Positions 26,519 through 36,012 of a stretch of DNA of 64,000 nucleotides are shown piece after piece. A program made the position numbers and the translations under genes. How positions within the stretch are numbered: the stretch's first letter is position 1; each line of letters opens with the position of its first letter. The notes beneath the pieces were generated by a model. That model was not told the DNA's origin, did not search any database, and worked only from the letters and a program-made list of their open reading frames with translations. The DNA comes from Saprospiraceae bacterium. Lineage in GTDB: Bacteria > Bacteroidota > Bacteroidia > Chitinophagales > Saprospiraceae. The stretch lies in assembly GCA_016713025.1 (NCBI GenBank), contig JADJPZ010000004.1, forward strand, positions 1,860,001 to 1,924,000. The letters run 5' to 3'.

Positions 26519-28007
26519 ACACTACTCTATTTATTCCTTTTACCTGATTGATAATATCGCTTGAAATTTTTGCCAGCAAATCATACGGCAAATGGCTCCA
26601 CTCAGCTGTCATTCCATCTACAGAATTGACACATCGCAGCGCTATGGTATACTCATAAGTCCGTTCGTCACCCATGACACCTACTGACTGGACAGGAAGT
26701 AAAATAGCTCCCGCCTGCCATACTTTGTCATACCATCCCGAAGCCTTCAGATGATCAGTATATATCTTGTCAGCCTCCTGACATAATATTACTTTTTCAC
26801 GACTGATTGCTCCCAAAACTCTGATCCCCAAACCAGGTCCTGGAAAAGGATGTCGTTTCAACAATAGGTCCGGTACTCCTAGTTCCTTTCCTGCTTTTCT
26901 GACTTCATCTTTAAAAAGCATCCGAAGAGGTTCGACAAGTTTCAGCTTTAGTTTTTCCGGGAGGCCGCCTACATTGTGATGAGATTTAATAGTGACAGAA
27001 GGTCCATGTACCGACACTGATTCTATAACATCAGGATAAATAGTTCCCTGACCAAGCCACTTTACTTCAGGATGTTTATGAGATTCGTCCTCAAATACAT
27101 TTATGAATGATTTTCCAATAATTTTGCGTTTGTGTTCCGGATCAGCTATACCATCCAAAGCATCCAAAAACCTATCTGCAGCTTTCACTCCTGAGATATT
27201 GAGTCCCATTCCTTCATAAGATTTCAATACTTCATCAAATTCATTTTTTCGCAGCAATCCATTGTCTATAAATACACAATGTAATCTGTTGCCGATAGCT
27301 CTGTGGATCAGGCATGCAGCCACGGTAGAGTCTACCCCTCCGGAAAGCCCCATCATCACGTGTTCATCACCCAACTCAGTTTTGAGTCTAGCTACGGTTT
27401 CATTTACCATGGATGCGGGTGTCCATTCGCATTTACATCCTGCTATATGATGAACAAAGTTGGACAATATTTCCTTTCCATTCAGGCTGTGAGTCACCTC
27501 AGGATGAAACTGAAGGCAGTAAACAGGAAATCTGTAATGACCAGGATTGCTTCTGTAAGCAGCCACAATATCTGATGTTTTTGCAATAATTTCAAACCCT
27601 TCGGGAACTTCTGCTATGGAATCACCATGTGACATCCATACTTGGGTTGCTGGGTCTATTTCGTCAAAGATTTCATCGGGTTCGACTACTGTCATGATAG
27701 CCTTACCGTATTCTCTTTTATCAGATTTGAGTACTTTCCCGCTGAGTTTGTGAGATATTAACTGTGCCCCATAACAAATTCCTAGTACCGGATACTTATC
27801 GATAACTTTGGTTAAGTCCAAGTCGAGTGCACTTTCATCCAAAACAGAAAATGGACTGCCGGATAAAATCACAGCTTTTATATCGTTGCGTTGAGGAAAT
27901 TTGTTGAAAGGGTAAATTTCGCAATACACATTGAGTTCTCTCAATCTTCTGGCTATCAACTGAGTATATTGAGAACCAAAATCCAAAATCAATACTAATT
28001 CATTCAT
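26475..28007 (-). CDS. guaA: GMP synthase (glutamine-hydrolysing)
   Basis: 510 aa. Converts XMP to GMP with ATP and glutamine. Class I glutaminase domain (1-190) with GICYGAQL (nucleophile Cys78) and the QFHPEVTHS His/Glu pair. ATP-pyrophosphatase domain with the P-loop GLSGGVDSTVAACL (about 220-233), then the dimerisation domain ending KPPSTIEWE, the usual C-terminus. First gene of an operon with the lipoprotein and trmH genes. A 225-bp leader upstream carries a long inverted repeat. Confidence 0.97.
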   Translation of the reverse strand: MNELVLILDFGSQYTQLIARRLRELNVYCEIYPFNKFPQRNDIKAVILSGSPFSVLDESALDLDLTKVIDKYPVLGICYGAQLISHKLSGKVLKSDKREYGKAIMTVVEPDEIFDEIDPATQVWMSHGDSIAEVPEGFEIIAKTSDIVAAYRSNPGHYRFPVYCLQFHPEVTHSLNGKEILSNFVHHIAGCKCEWTPASMVNETVARLKTELGDEHVMMGLSGGVDSTVAACLIHRAIGNRLHCVFIDNGLLRKNEFDEVLKSYEGMGLNISGVKAADRFLDALDGIADPEHKRKIIGKSFINVFEDESHKHPEVKWLGQGTIYPDVIESVSVHGPSVTIKSHHNVGGLPEKLKLKLVEPLRMLFKDEVRKAGKELGVPDLLLKRHPFPGPGLGIRVLGAISREKVILCQEADKIYTDHLKASGWYDKVWQAGAILLPVQSVGVMGDERTYEYTIALRCVNSVDGMTAEWSHLPYDLLAKISSDIINQVKGINRVVYDISTKPPSTIEWE

Positions 28008-28065
28008 AAAGGCAAAGATACATACTTACAATCACCCAAACAAAAAGTTGAGCATCAATGTGAAT

Positions 28066-28200
28066 ATATCATACCGTACAATTAATGAAACATCTTCTTT
28101 TATGTCCTTGTCTTCTTACATTGGCAGTCCACAAATGTAAGAAATGAAATTAATTCCTTAACAATTATTCATAAAGGAAAAACATGATGCGGTATGATAT
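28066..28200. repeat. Long imperfect inverted repeat upstream of guaA
   Basis: ATATCATACCG (28066-28076) pairs exactly with its inverse at 28190-28200, and weaker pairing continues inward. A strong inner hairpin (TTCTTACATT with AATGTAAGAA, about 28112-28144) sits near the centre. It lies in the guaA leader. It does not match a purine riboswitch. Confidence 0.55.
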
Positions 28201-28232
28201 CAAAACATCCAACAGAATGGCTTAAGTAGTCC

Positions 28233-28793
28233 TTAGTTAAGTGATAATGTTATCTTCACTTCGTCAAGATTGGTACTGCCTTTCATGGCTTCATATCTAA
28301 TCACATCAGGATTGAGACCTCTAATGTTAAAATATGACTTTATGGAATTAATTCTGTTTTGATCCAAAGAAGTAGGATCAGATATTGACAAGGTCCTTAA
28401 TATTAGCTTTCCTTTTGGATTACCTTTCATCAATCTGATGGCATTGTCCAATTGATTGATAGCATCTTCTGTAAGCACAGCAAATCCGCGATCAAACGAT
28501 ACCGTAAGTAGTTGGGCATTAGATTCAACAATTGAAACAGCATTATCACCTTTGGTCTTTTTTAGCTCTTCCATATGCTTTACATAGTCAGGTACTTCAA
28601 GCGTAAATCCTTTCAAAAAATCAGGTTCGTCTCTCACTATTTGCAATACTGATCCACCTTTGGTAATTTCTGCAAGTACCGGTTTAGTATTGTAAAGAAT
28701 TACTGCTTCTTTAGATTCCTGACTATAAATATTGTAACCGATCGACATAGCGATCCAAAAAAACACAAACCGGGGGAAATTTGTGAGCCTCAT
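28233..28793 (-). CDS. Secreted protein with degenerate OmpA-like C-terminus
   Basis: 186 aa with a signal peptide (about 1-24, ending NIYSQ). The C-terminal half has GFAVLTEDAINQLDNAIRLM, then LILRTLSISDPTSLDQNRIN and SIKSYFNIRGLNPDVI. This follows the order of the OmpA peptidoglycan-binding domain (strand, helix, Q-x-R-A-x-x-V-x-x-Y-L, G-I/L). The conserved Asp/Arg that hold diaminopimelate are not clear, so binding is doubtful. It begins 31 bp after nusB and is probably co-transcribed. Function unknown. Confidence 0.55.
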   Translation of the reverse strand: MRLTNFPRFVFFWIAMSIGYNIYSQESKEAVILYNTKPVLAEITKGGSVLQIVRDEPDFLKGFTLEVPDYVKHMEELKKTKGDNAVSIVESNAQLLTVSFDRGFAVLTEDAINQLDNAIRLMKGNPKGKLILRTLSISDPTSLDQNRINSIKSYFNIRGLNPDVIRYEAMKGSTNLDEVKITLSLN

Positions 28794-28823
28794 GATATAA
28801 GATTTAAGGGTTAAAAATACTTA

Positions 28824-29762
28824 TTATTCCTCCAACAATCCTCTTCCTTCCTTGACTACTTTGCCTTTCGCATTTAAATCATTCAATAATCGATCCAAAA
28901 TTCCATTTACAAACTCTTTACTCTTGGATGTACTGTAATTTTTTGCAAGTTCCACATATTCATTCAATGTCACTTTTGTAGGAATAGATGGACACATTGT
29001 AAACTCACAGATGGCCATTTTTATCATAATCATATCCAAAATGGCTACTCTTTCAGAATCCCAGTTTTGTAAGACAGGTTCTATATATGATAATAACAAT
29101 TTCTGATCCTTAATAGTTTCCAGGAGTAAAAACTCTCCGTAATCCTTTATAGTCTCTTCATCTGGAAAATGATCCATTATAAAGTTCTCGTTTTCAGAAG
29201 GTAAATCCTTGAGAACTTTCTTAATGGTTCCAATAATGATGGATTTATCATCTTCCCAATTGGCATACTGGTCTTCGATAATTTCATTAAAAATCTCATT
29301 TCTCCTGCAAAATCTAAATAGTTCAAGCAGAATTTCGAGATCATCATCCTTTGTTGAAGATTTAAGGATATATTGACTGTATATTTCTTCTTTTGAAAAT
29401 TCATAATATATCGTCCTGAAATGGTCTTTGTCCACTTTGGATGCAAAACCCAATTTTAGAAATTTCCCCTGAATGGTTTTATTTTTTTCCAGAGCTTGAA
29501 TCATTGAATTTGACCAGAGTTTTGGTTCAAATTTTTTATCTAATTCTGATGGTAGGTGTTTTGAACGTCTTTTTTCATTATCATCGCTAGCGATTTTTGC
29601 AATCTGAACGATATTATACAAGGAGAATAATAGTAATTCAAAACTATCTTCAATTTTCTTCCAATACAATTGTACAACCTGTTTATCACTCAAGGACTCA
29701 TCACGCGATTGGGCATACAACACTTGCATCACCTTTACTCTTACATTTCTCCTGCTCAGCAT
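28824..29762 (-). CDS. nusB: Transcription antitermination factor NusB (long form)
   Basis: 312 aa, about twice the length of E. coli NusB, as is usual in Bacteroidota. The N-terminal MLSRRNVRVKVMQVLYAQS is the NusB start, and the C-terminal RVAILDMIMIKMAICEFTMCPSIPTKVTLNEYVELAKNYSTSKSKEFVNGILDRL is the conserved NusB fold (positions about 233-292). It binds boxA RNA with S10 (NusE) in rRNA antitermination. The middle section is lineage-specific. It precedes a secreted-protein gene. Confidence 0.9.
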   Translation of the reverse strand: MLSRRNVRVKVMQVLYAQSRDESLSDKQVVQLYWKKIEDSFELLLFSLYNIVQIAKIASDDNEKRRSKHLPSELDKKFEPKLWSNSMIQALEKNKTIQGKFLKLGFASKVDKDHFRTIYYEFSKEEIYSQYILKSSTKDDDLEILLELFRFCRRNEIFNEIIEDQYANWEDDKSIIIGTIKKVLKDLPSENENFIMDHFPDEETIKDYGEFLLLETIKDQKLLLSYIEPVLQNWDSERVAILDMIMIKMAICEFTMCPSIPTKVTLNEYVELAKNYSTSKSKEFVNGILDRLLNDLNAKGKVVKEGRGLLEE

Positions 29763-29942
29763 CTTTTAATTACTTTTAATCGAAGATTATAACTTTTAAC
29801 AACGCAAATATACAATTTCACATTATATTAAAAAAAAATATACATCTATTTGTCTTTTATTAACTTAATTGAGCACTCTTTTATTTTGTTTTAATTAGTG
29901 TTTTTAAATGATAGAATAATTTTGCATTAAACATATTTGCAA

Positions 29943-32399
29943 TCAAAACCCAAACTGGATTCCGGATAAAAAATGGACACCAGCTTGCGGAAAATAAAAA
30001 TTTTCAGTGACCAGCTTTTCATAAATGTATGAATATGTGTACCCATTGGACACAAATTGATTATTTAAGATATTATTGATCATAATAGTGGCAGTACACC
30101 TATGCCATAACTTAGAGTGAAATTCTTTGGCGATTCTTACATTCTGAAAATGGTAAGCAGGAATTTGTCTTCCCTGGTTGGAAGTATTGTCCAAATACTG
30201 GGCACTTACAAATTTTGACGAAAACTCTGCTTCAAGGCCCCAATCCGTCTTGTACAAGATCTGAAAAGCTCCGGTGAATGATGGTGAAAACGATATATCA
30301 GTTTGTCCGTGATGTATGACTTTTCTTTCAAAATCAATGGTGTAGTCGGGTATGACTTCGTCAAAAGACCCAATCTTGTTTCTACTTAAAGTAAAATTTG
30401 TGTGCATAGCCATCTTTTTTGACAGTGCATACGTAATACTACTCTCCCACCCCAGACGATAACTGTCGGGTACATTTATGCGGATAGGTGCTCCAACATC
30501 ATTGATTTCACCAGTCAGTACGAGCTGATTATTATATCGCATATAATAGATATTGTACTCCATCTCCAGCTTTGATGATTTTGACCTGAACCCTGACTCC
30601 AAATTATGCAGTTTTTCCGGTTTTGGAAGTACAAGAAAAATCTGATCAACAAAATCACTGCGGGATGGTTCTCTTTGACCATAAGCATATGAAGTGTAGA
30701 GCATACTTTTAGGATTGAGTTGATAACTCAGACCTAGTTTTGGATTGATAAAGACATCAGAATACATCGCATCTATTTTTCTTAAATCATTATCAATACC
30801 TGAAATTCTATAGTTTATATTTCTCCATTGTACATCAGCATGTATCTGAAACTTTAAATCTGGAGAAAAAATCAATTTAAAATAGGAAGTTATATCGGAC
30901 TTTTGACCTTGATTATCATAATAGTGATTTGTTTTTTGATGGTCAGGGTGTGTTGTGGATGTATGGACCACATTTCCATAATGGAGTCCATTGTAGTTTG
31001 ATAGGTTGATACCTGAATTTAACATCCACTTAGCAGAATAAAAATACTCCACATCCGCATTCAAACCATAAAAATCATTATCCAACCACCTTCGTCTGAC
31101 TATATCTGATTTTGTGATTTCCATACCATCAAGCTGCAGAGGCTTAAGTCCATAATTTTCAAATTTGTCCTGTGATTTGAATTCTTCGAAAAATCCCTTG
31201 CCTTTGGTATAAAAAAGTGTGGTTTTCAGTTTCAAAGCATTAGAAAGAGCCCTTGACCATATAAGTTGATTATGGGTTTGCCGATAATTGTCCACCTGAT
31301 CAGGATATGTGTAGTAATTGTATCGTCTGTCAGCATTGAATAGATTCAGCGAGTCTAAGGTGGTTTTATAAACAGATCCAGCATTGGTTATATAGTGATT
31401 AGTCAAAGATTCAACTGTTCCAAACAATTTGGCTTCAGGAGTGCCGTACCATGCCTGATAAGTAACTTCTTTTCCGCTCATTACATTCCATCGTAAGGAC
31501 GATTTGTTAGTGACTTTTCCGGCTGAAAAATACAATGAACTAAGGTCAGCAGAAGCCCTGTCAATGTATCCTTCTGAATTAATATAACTGAGTCTGCCTT
31601 CTGCAAAATATTTGCCATTGAGCAATCCTGTACCGGCACTCATCTGCAATTTTTTAGTATGGAAAGAACCAAGCCCTGCAGAAATATCGAGATATGGGTT
31701 GACTCTATGGTCATGGGTGGAAATACTTACTGTTCCACCGAAAGCTCCGGTTCCATTGGAGGATGTGCCAACACCTCTTTGTATCTGTATGTTTTTGACC
31801 GAACCCATAAGGTCAGGTAAATCAACCCAAAATACATTTTGTGATTCTGCATCATTGAGAGGTACTCCGTTGATGGTCACATTGATTCTGGTTTGATCTG
31901 ATCCTCTCAGACGCATGCTTGTGTATCCGATGCCTGTCCCTGCATCAGACGTCACCACCACAGATGGAATCCATTGAAGTAAAAAAGGAACGTCTTGCCC
32001 GAGGTTTTCTTTAGCCAAGTATGCTTTTCCAAGATTTGTTTTGGCAAACGGACCTGATTCATCAGTTCTGTTAGCTTGAATTTCTATCTGATCAAGATTA
32101 TATATTTATCCAATTAGTGTCACGTTCAGTGCTACATTTTCAAAGATAGAAACTTTATAGATCAATGGTGTATAACCTATAAATGATATCTTACATTCAT
32201 AGTCACCTGAGGGAATATTGTTTATTCTATAATAGCCTCTATCATCGGTAGCTGTGGCAAAGTTGGTCTCTAAAAGAAATACAGAAGCAAATGACAATTT
32301 TTCTCCTTTTTCATTTTTAATCACCCCCTCCAGAGAATGTTGCGTAAAACCCTGACTCCAGATAGCCCAAATGACGATGAATACAAACAATCCCCTCAT
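29943..32399 (-). pseudogene. TonB-dependent receptor, likely thiamine uptake, with in-frame stop
   Basis: The open frame from ATG 32399 runs to 29943 with one stop, TAA at 32106-32108. Before it lie a signal peptide (to about FTQ) and a carboxypeptidase-regulatory-like domain (LEGVIKNEKGEKLSFASVFL, DDRGYYRINNIPSGDYECKI). After it the same frame continues as YNLDQIEIQANRTDESGPFA, a plug domain (TSMRLRGSDQTRINVTINGV, NIQIQRGVGTSSNGTGAFGG) and a beta-barrel ending in LSGIQFGF. The whole is about 817 codons, normal for this family. The TPP riboswitch upstream points to uptake of thiamine or a precursor across the outer membrane. The stop is a single lesion: a real nonsense mutation or a base error. 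Confidence 0.85.
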
Positions 32400-32419
32400 T
32401 AATTTTAGATTTGATAAAT

Positions 32420-32463
32420 GAAAAATTTCCTAATGAGATGCTTTTTGAAGCGGGGAAATTTTC
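32420..32463 (-). terminator. Candidate expression platform of the TPP riboswitch
   Basis: On the minus strand AAATTTCC pairs with GGAAATTT across a 23-nt loop, followed by TTC and an AT-rich stretch. The 5' arm overlaps the 3' strand of the riboswitch P1 helix, so formation of the two helices could exclude each other. Weak stem, so tentative. Confidence 0.4.
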
Positions 32464-32538
32464 CCTTTTCAGCATTACCTGAACAGGTTCAATGGGTATG
32501 ATCTCAGCCCAACGAAAGTCAAGCACCCCAATAGGAAA
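32457..32538 (-). promoter_or_regulatory. TPP riboswitch (THI element)
   Basis: The minus strand shows the conserved parts in order: GGGGTGC, then GGGCTGAGATCATACCC (the pyrimidine-binding CUGAGA core), TTGAACCTGTTCAGGTAATG (the thi-box with its short hairpin), and a closing GGGAAA that pairs with TTTCC at the 5' end. It sits 58 nt before the receptor ATG. Thiamine pyrophosphate binding would turn expression off. Confidence 0.93.
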
Positions 32539-32762
32539 CGCAAAGATACATGATTTTAAGAATAATGTAGCGAACAAAAACTTAAAATATAAAGCTATAA
32601 GTGTATTTTACTTAAAAATCTAAAATGAATTTCCTATTCCAGACCAAAATTACTGTATTCTGACCTATGAAACAACATGACCATCCCGTCAGGTGTGCTG
32701 ACGGTTCCTTCACTAAATTGAGCTCCCACTCAATTTTGCTGTTGCACCGTTCAGTCATGCAC

Positions 32763-32818
32763 CATACCGTGTGCCGCTATGCTGTAGCGATGACTACAGC
32801 ATAGCTGCACACAGTATG
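32763..32818. repeat. Strong 56-bp hairpin
   Basis: CATACCGTGTGC pairs with GCACACAGTATG (one mismatch), and inside it TATGCTGTAG pairs exactly with CTACAGCATA around a 6-nt loop. It is not at the end of any gene and has no T run, so a terminator role is unlikely. Confidence 0.65.
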
Positions 32819-33151
32819 ATTTGTCGTCAAAAATGCTTATTTTATTATACTTTTGATCTTCATTACGGAACTCATTTTAGATATTTAGGTTTAAATTACT
32901 GCTCAAAAATGTTTATTGTCGTGTCAACCTTCACCTTCCAAGGCATGTGGTCAGACCAGATTGACAACCCAGAGTGGTTCATTTCTTAGTGTCTTACAGC
33001 ACATAATCTGACCGTATCAGCAATACTATCAACACTTATTTATAGTTTCTGAATCAATTAGACGAATATTTTTGTGGTTTCATCTATTGCTGATATAAAA
33101 AATTCTATTTCATCAGTTGGACGACTTATCTTTACACCACATATCATGTTA

Positions 33152-33379
33152 GAGTATGTTTAAATTTTTATGTTTGAGCGAAAGTGAGAAAATTTATTTT
33201 TGGCCAAGGCATATTTTGCAGTCGTAGCCGGTCAAGACGATTTTTAGAAAAATGTCTTGATCGGGACAGAAGCGTCCCGAAAGCTCAAGCATAGCTTGAC
33301 ACGGTACGGCGAAAAATATAACTCTGGACAAAATTAAATTTGCCACTTGGAGCCAAATGATAAAAGTTTAAACAAACTC
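33152..33379. mobile_element. MITE-like inverted-repeat element, copy 2
   Basis: 228 bp from GAGTATGTTTAAA to TTTAAACAAACTC, flanked by direct TTA (33149-33151 and 33380-33382). Both ends match copy 3 in inverted orientation over more than 60 bp. The middle carries an extra block of three hairpins (CAAGAC/GTCTTG, CGGGAC/GTCCCG, GTCAAGC-type), which explains the greater length. Confidence 0.82.
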
Positions 33380-33419
33380 TTATAAGTAAATATTGCTGTT
33401 TATAGTTTTAAAAAATATA

Positions 33420-34673
33420 ATGAAGATTTTTACAAAAATATTTTGGGAAAGTTTGCTTCAGGCCACAGGATCTCTGAGGGGTAATAAACTGAGAACCTTT
33501 TTATCTCTCTTAGGCATAACCATAGGTATCTTTTGTATCATCACGGTGAAGTCTGCCGTAGATTCATTACAAAAAAACATTGTAGATGGATTCAATGAAT
33601 TAGGTAGTGACGTAATATATCTGGATAAAATGCCATGGAACGAAGACCCCGGAGATAACTACTGGAAATATGCAAAAAGACCAGAGCCTTCATTTGAAGA
33701 TTATGAAGCTATAAAAAGAAGATCTAAGTTTGCCGAAAATGTGGCCTACACTGTCTTTACAGGTGGGAGAACTATAAAATTCCAATCAAGTTCTGTATCC
33801 AATGCTTTTATCATGGGGTCTTCCCATGAGTACGCCAGTATTCAAAACCTTAAACTTCAGGAAGGCAGATTCTTATCAGCCAATGAATATGAAACCGGAG
33901 CCAACAAAGTGATTCTGGGGAATAAAGTCTACAACGAGCTGTTTAAAAGTATCAATGGTATCGGAAAAGAAGTTAAAATTTTTGGTCAGGATTTTCAGGT
34001 CATAGGCTACTTAGAATCTGAAGGCGACAATGTATTCAATTTTCTTAATTTTGACGAAGTCATCTGGATAGGATTTAAAACAGCCAAAAAATATGTCAGC
34101 GTAAGAGACGAATCTACTGTAGGACGTATGCTTAATATCAAAGCTAAACCAGGAGTATCTATGGATGATTTTAAAGGAGAAATGGCCAGCATTATAAGGG
34201 CAGTACGTCGATTGAGGCCGCTTGAAAAAGATAACTTTGCTCTGAATGAACTCTCCATGCTATCTCAGGTATTGGATAGTATCTTTGGTGTCATCAATAT
34301 AGCAGGATTTATCATAGGTCTATTTGCATTGGTAGTGGGTATGTTTAGTGTCGCAAATATTATGTTTGTTTCTGTAAAAGAGCGAACCAGTATCATTGGA
34401 ATCAAAAAAGCATTGGGCGCTAAAAGGTATATCATATTGATGGAATTTTTGATCGAAGCCATCATACTTTGTGTCATAGGTGGTATCATTGGGCTTTGCC
34501 TTGTCGCAATCACTTTGAAAGTCATATCTATGGTGATACCATTTAGTATGAGTATGTCTATGACAAATATGATCATGGGCGTGGGTGCATCCATCATAGT
34601 GGGTATCATATCGGGTATTTTACCTGCTTTGCAGGCATCAGGGATGGACCCGGTTGAAGCCATCAGAGCATAG
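33420..34673 (+). CDS. ABC transporter permease, MacB/FtsX type
   Basis: 417 aa from ATG 33420 (TTG at 33393 is an alternative). The N-terminal helix LRGNKLRTFLSLLGITIGIF is typical of MacB-like permeases, followed by a periplasmic MacB_PCD domain (about 45-260) and three C-terminal helices with ANIMFVSVKERTSIIGIKKALGAKRYIILM and a final GMDPVEAIRA, the usual end of the FtsX domain. Such proteins move lipoproteins, peptides or signals, driven by a separate ATPase. No ATPase gene is adjacent. A hairpin 49 bp downstream probably ends the transcript. Confidence 0.9.
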   Translation: MKIFTKIFWESLLQATGSLRGNKLRTFLSLLGITIGIFCIITVKSAVDSLQKNIVDGFNELGSDVIYLDKMPWNEDPGDNYWKYAKRPEPSFEDYEAIKRRSKFAENVAYTVFTGGRTIKFQSSSVSNAFIMGSSHEYASIQNLKLQEGRFLSANEYETGANKVILGNKVYNELFKSINGIGKEVKIFGQDFQVIGYLESEGDNVFNFLNFDEVIWIGFKTAKKYVSVRDESTVGRMLNIKAKPGVSMDDFKGEMASIIRAVRRLRPLEKDNFALNELSMLSQVLDSIFGVINIAGFIIGLFALVVGMFSVANIMFVSVKERTSIIGIKKALGAKRYIILMEFLIEAIILCVIGGIIGLCLVAITLKVISMVIPFSMSMSMTNMIMGVGASIIVGIISGILPALQASGMDPVEAIRA

Positions 34674-34721
34674 GTTGTATATAAAAATACAATGTCCTTT
34701 AGTTAAGGTATCTTTATGAAG

Positions 34722-34743
34722 TCTTTCCCTTGTAAGGGAAAGA
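34722..34743 (+). terminator. Hairpin after the ABC permease gene
   Basis: TCTTTCCCTT and AAGGGAAAGA form a 10-bp stem 49 bp past the stop. Only a short T run (ttt) follows, so it is a likely but imperfect intrinsic terminator. Confidence 0.5.
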
Positions 34744-34932
34744 TTTAGATAGAGTAAAAACAAAGAAAAATTTCTTATCTAAACGACATTGTATAAAAAT
34801 AGGAAAATTGATACAGGTTTTTCGACTTTTTGAGCATAAGTTTGGTAGTTGCTCAGGTTTTTAAATTAAACATCAGTCAAAATGTATACGGGCTTCTGTT
34901 AAACACATATAGTAAGTTATATATAAAAAAAT

Positions 34933-35706
34933 ATGGGAGTAGATCTGATAGACGTAAAAAATCAAGCTGTGAAAATGACCGGTGTTCTGTTGAAGACAAC
35001 ATCGTTTATTGTATATGCCCGACTGTGGGACGGCTTTTTCCGGCAAAGGCTTGTCATTATGGTTTCACTTCTTGCGGCTATCATTATCCCCTATTCAGTC
35101 TTTGAATTGGTCAAATCCAAAATATCATATGCAGGAGCAGCCGACTCTTCCGGTCAGGCACTCGCATCCATGCACAATGCCGTAAGCTGGAGTTCACTTT
35201 TTGATGGCACCAATAAATATCTGGTCCTGATCCTCATTCAAATGCTTGTTGTCTACTTTTCAAACCGTACCATAGAATATCTATCAGGAGTCAGGATCAG
35301 CATGACAGCCCACGAGTTGTTCAGCTCACAAATAAGAGTAATTGTTGTTTCAGTGAGAAACTGGGTGATTGAACTGGGGATAGGAGTTGTCATTGCGATA
35401 ATCATAGGTATATTCGGGCCTTCATGGCTGGAAGATGTCATGAAATTTATTGTTGGGTGCTTTTTTGTAGGTTACTTGTTTATTGACAATTACAATTTTA
35501 CATTTGGATTGACGGTAAAAGATAGCTTCACCATCGTAAAAAAGCATTCCGGTGCAGCTCTCATCGTAGGATTTGTGGCAAAAATCCTTTTATTGCTTCC
35601 TGTCATAGGCTCACTCTTTGTTTCTGTTATTTGTTCTGTAGCAGCCACATGGTACATGCATACAAGTGAAGACAAACATGCTGGAATTGAAGCATTTCCA
35701 GAATAG
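34933..35706 (+). CDS. Multi-helix membrane protein resembling EI24/CysZ family
   Basis: 257 aa with about five transmembrane helices (near 43-60, 95-112, 150-175, 180-197 and 210-240). The C-terminal half, with VKDSFTIVKKHSGAALIVGF and LLLPVIGSLFVSVICSVAAT, parallels the end of the EI24 protein at 58495-59232 (FAIPVLGAIFAPYLTTVAGT). That suggests distant homology. EI24/CysZ proteins include sulfate channels, but this function is not established here. The gene has its own hairpin terminator. Confidence 0.6.
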   Translation: MGVDLIDVKNQAVKMTGVLLKTTSFIVYARLWDGFFRQRLVIMVSLLAAIIIPYSVFELVKSKISYAGAADSSGQALASMHNAVSWSSLFDGTNKYLVLILIQMLVVYFSNRTIEYLSGVRISMTAHELFSSQIRVIVVSVRNWVIELGIGVVIAIIIGIFGPSWLEDVMKFIVGCFFVGYLFIDNYNFTFGLTVKDSFTIVKKHSGAALIVGFVAKILLLLPVIGSLFVSVICSVAATWYMHTSEDKHAGIEAFPE

Positions 35707-36012
35707 GTATTTTTTAATCAAACCTTATAGGTTTTGAAAACCTATAAGATTTAAACTTCTTCCAGGCCAGATTCATTTCTGTTTGATGAGCGATTTGATA
35801 ACATAGCAGATTACATAATACCTAAAAATCTATGGGTGCATCCCATTTTTACACACGTGGATAGGCGAGCTCAATCCTAAAAGGGAGGTCCCACCCTTAA
35901 ACTTCTAACTATTAGGATAATCCAACAAATTTGAAACTTAAAAATTATATACTAAAGTACATTTTTGAGATACACCCAATTCTATTCATTTTCTGAATAA
36001 CAAGAAAGTGGA
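35707..36012. other. Intergenic region between convergent genes
   Basis: 306 bp. Holds the 25-bp hairpin at 35724-35748 and otherwise AT-rich sequence with a short cctaaaagggaggtcccacc tract near 35875. No gene was recognised. Confidence 0.5.
35724..35748. terminator. Hairpin with 12-bp arms, terminator-like
   Basis: CTTATAGGTTTT and AAAACCTATAAG flank a single G. It lies 17 bp past the EI24-like gene. The sequence resembles a hairpin common at gene ends in Bacteroidota. Confidence 0.65.

Larger units (their letters stand above)
32539..33419. other. Long intergenic region with hairpins and a mobile element
   Basis: 881 bp between the divergent receptor and ABC permease genes. It holds small hairpins at about 32688-32704 (CGTCAG/CTGACG) and 32714-32735 (AAATTGAG/CTCAATTT), the large hairpin at 32763-32818 and the inverted-repeat element at 33152-33379. 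No gene or RNA family was recognised in the rest. Confidence 0.55.

Noticed and set aside
28008..28232. Purine-type riboswitch before guaA
   Set aside because: The three-way junction core and conserved loops of the purine family are not present; only an inverted repeat is seen.
32317..32577. 86-residue ORF on the minus strand
   Set aside because: It runs through the TPP riboswitch and out of frame into the receptor gene; the conserved RNA explains the sequence.
32771..32989. 72-residue plus-strand ORF
   Set aside because: It begins in the large hairpin and has no protein-like pattern.
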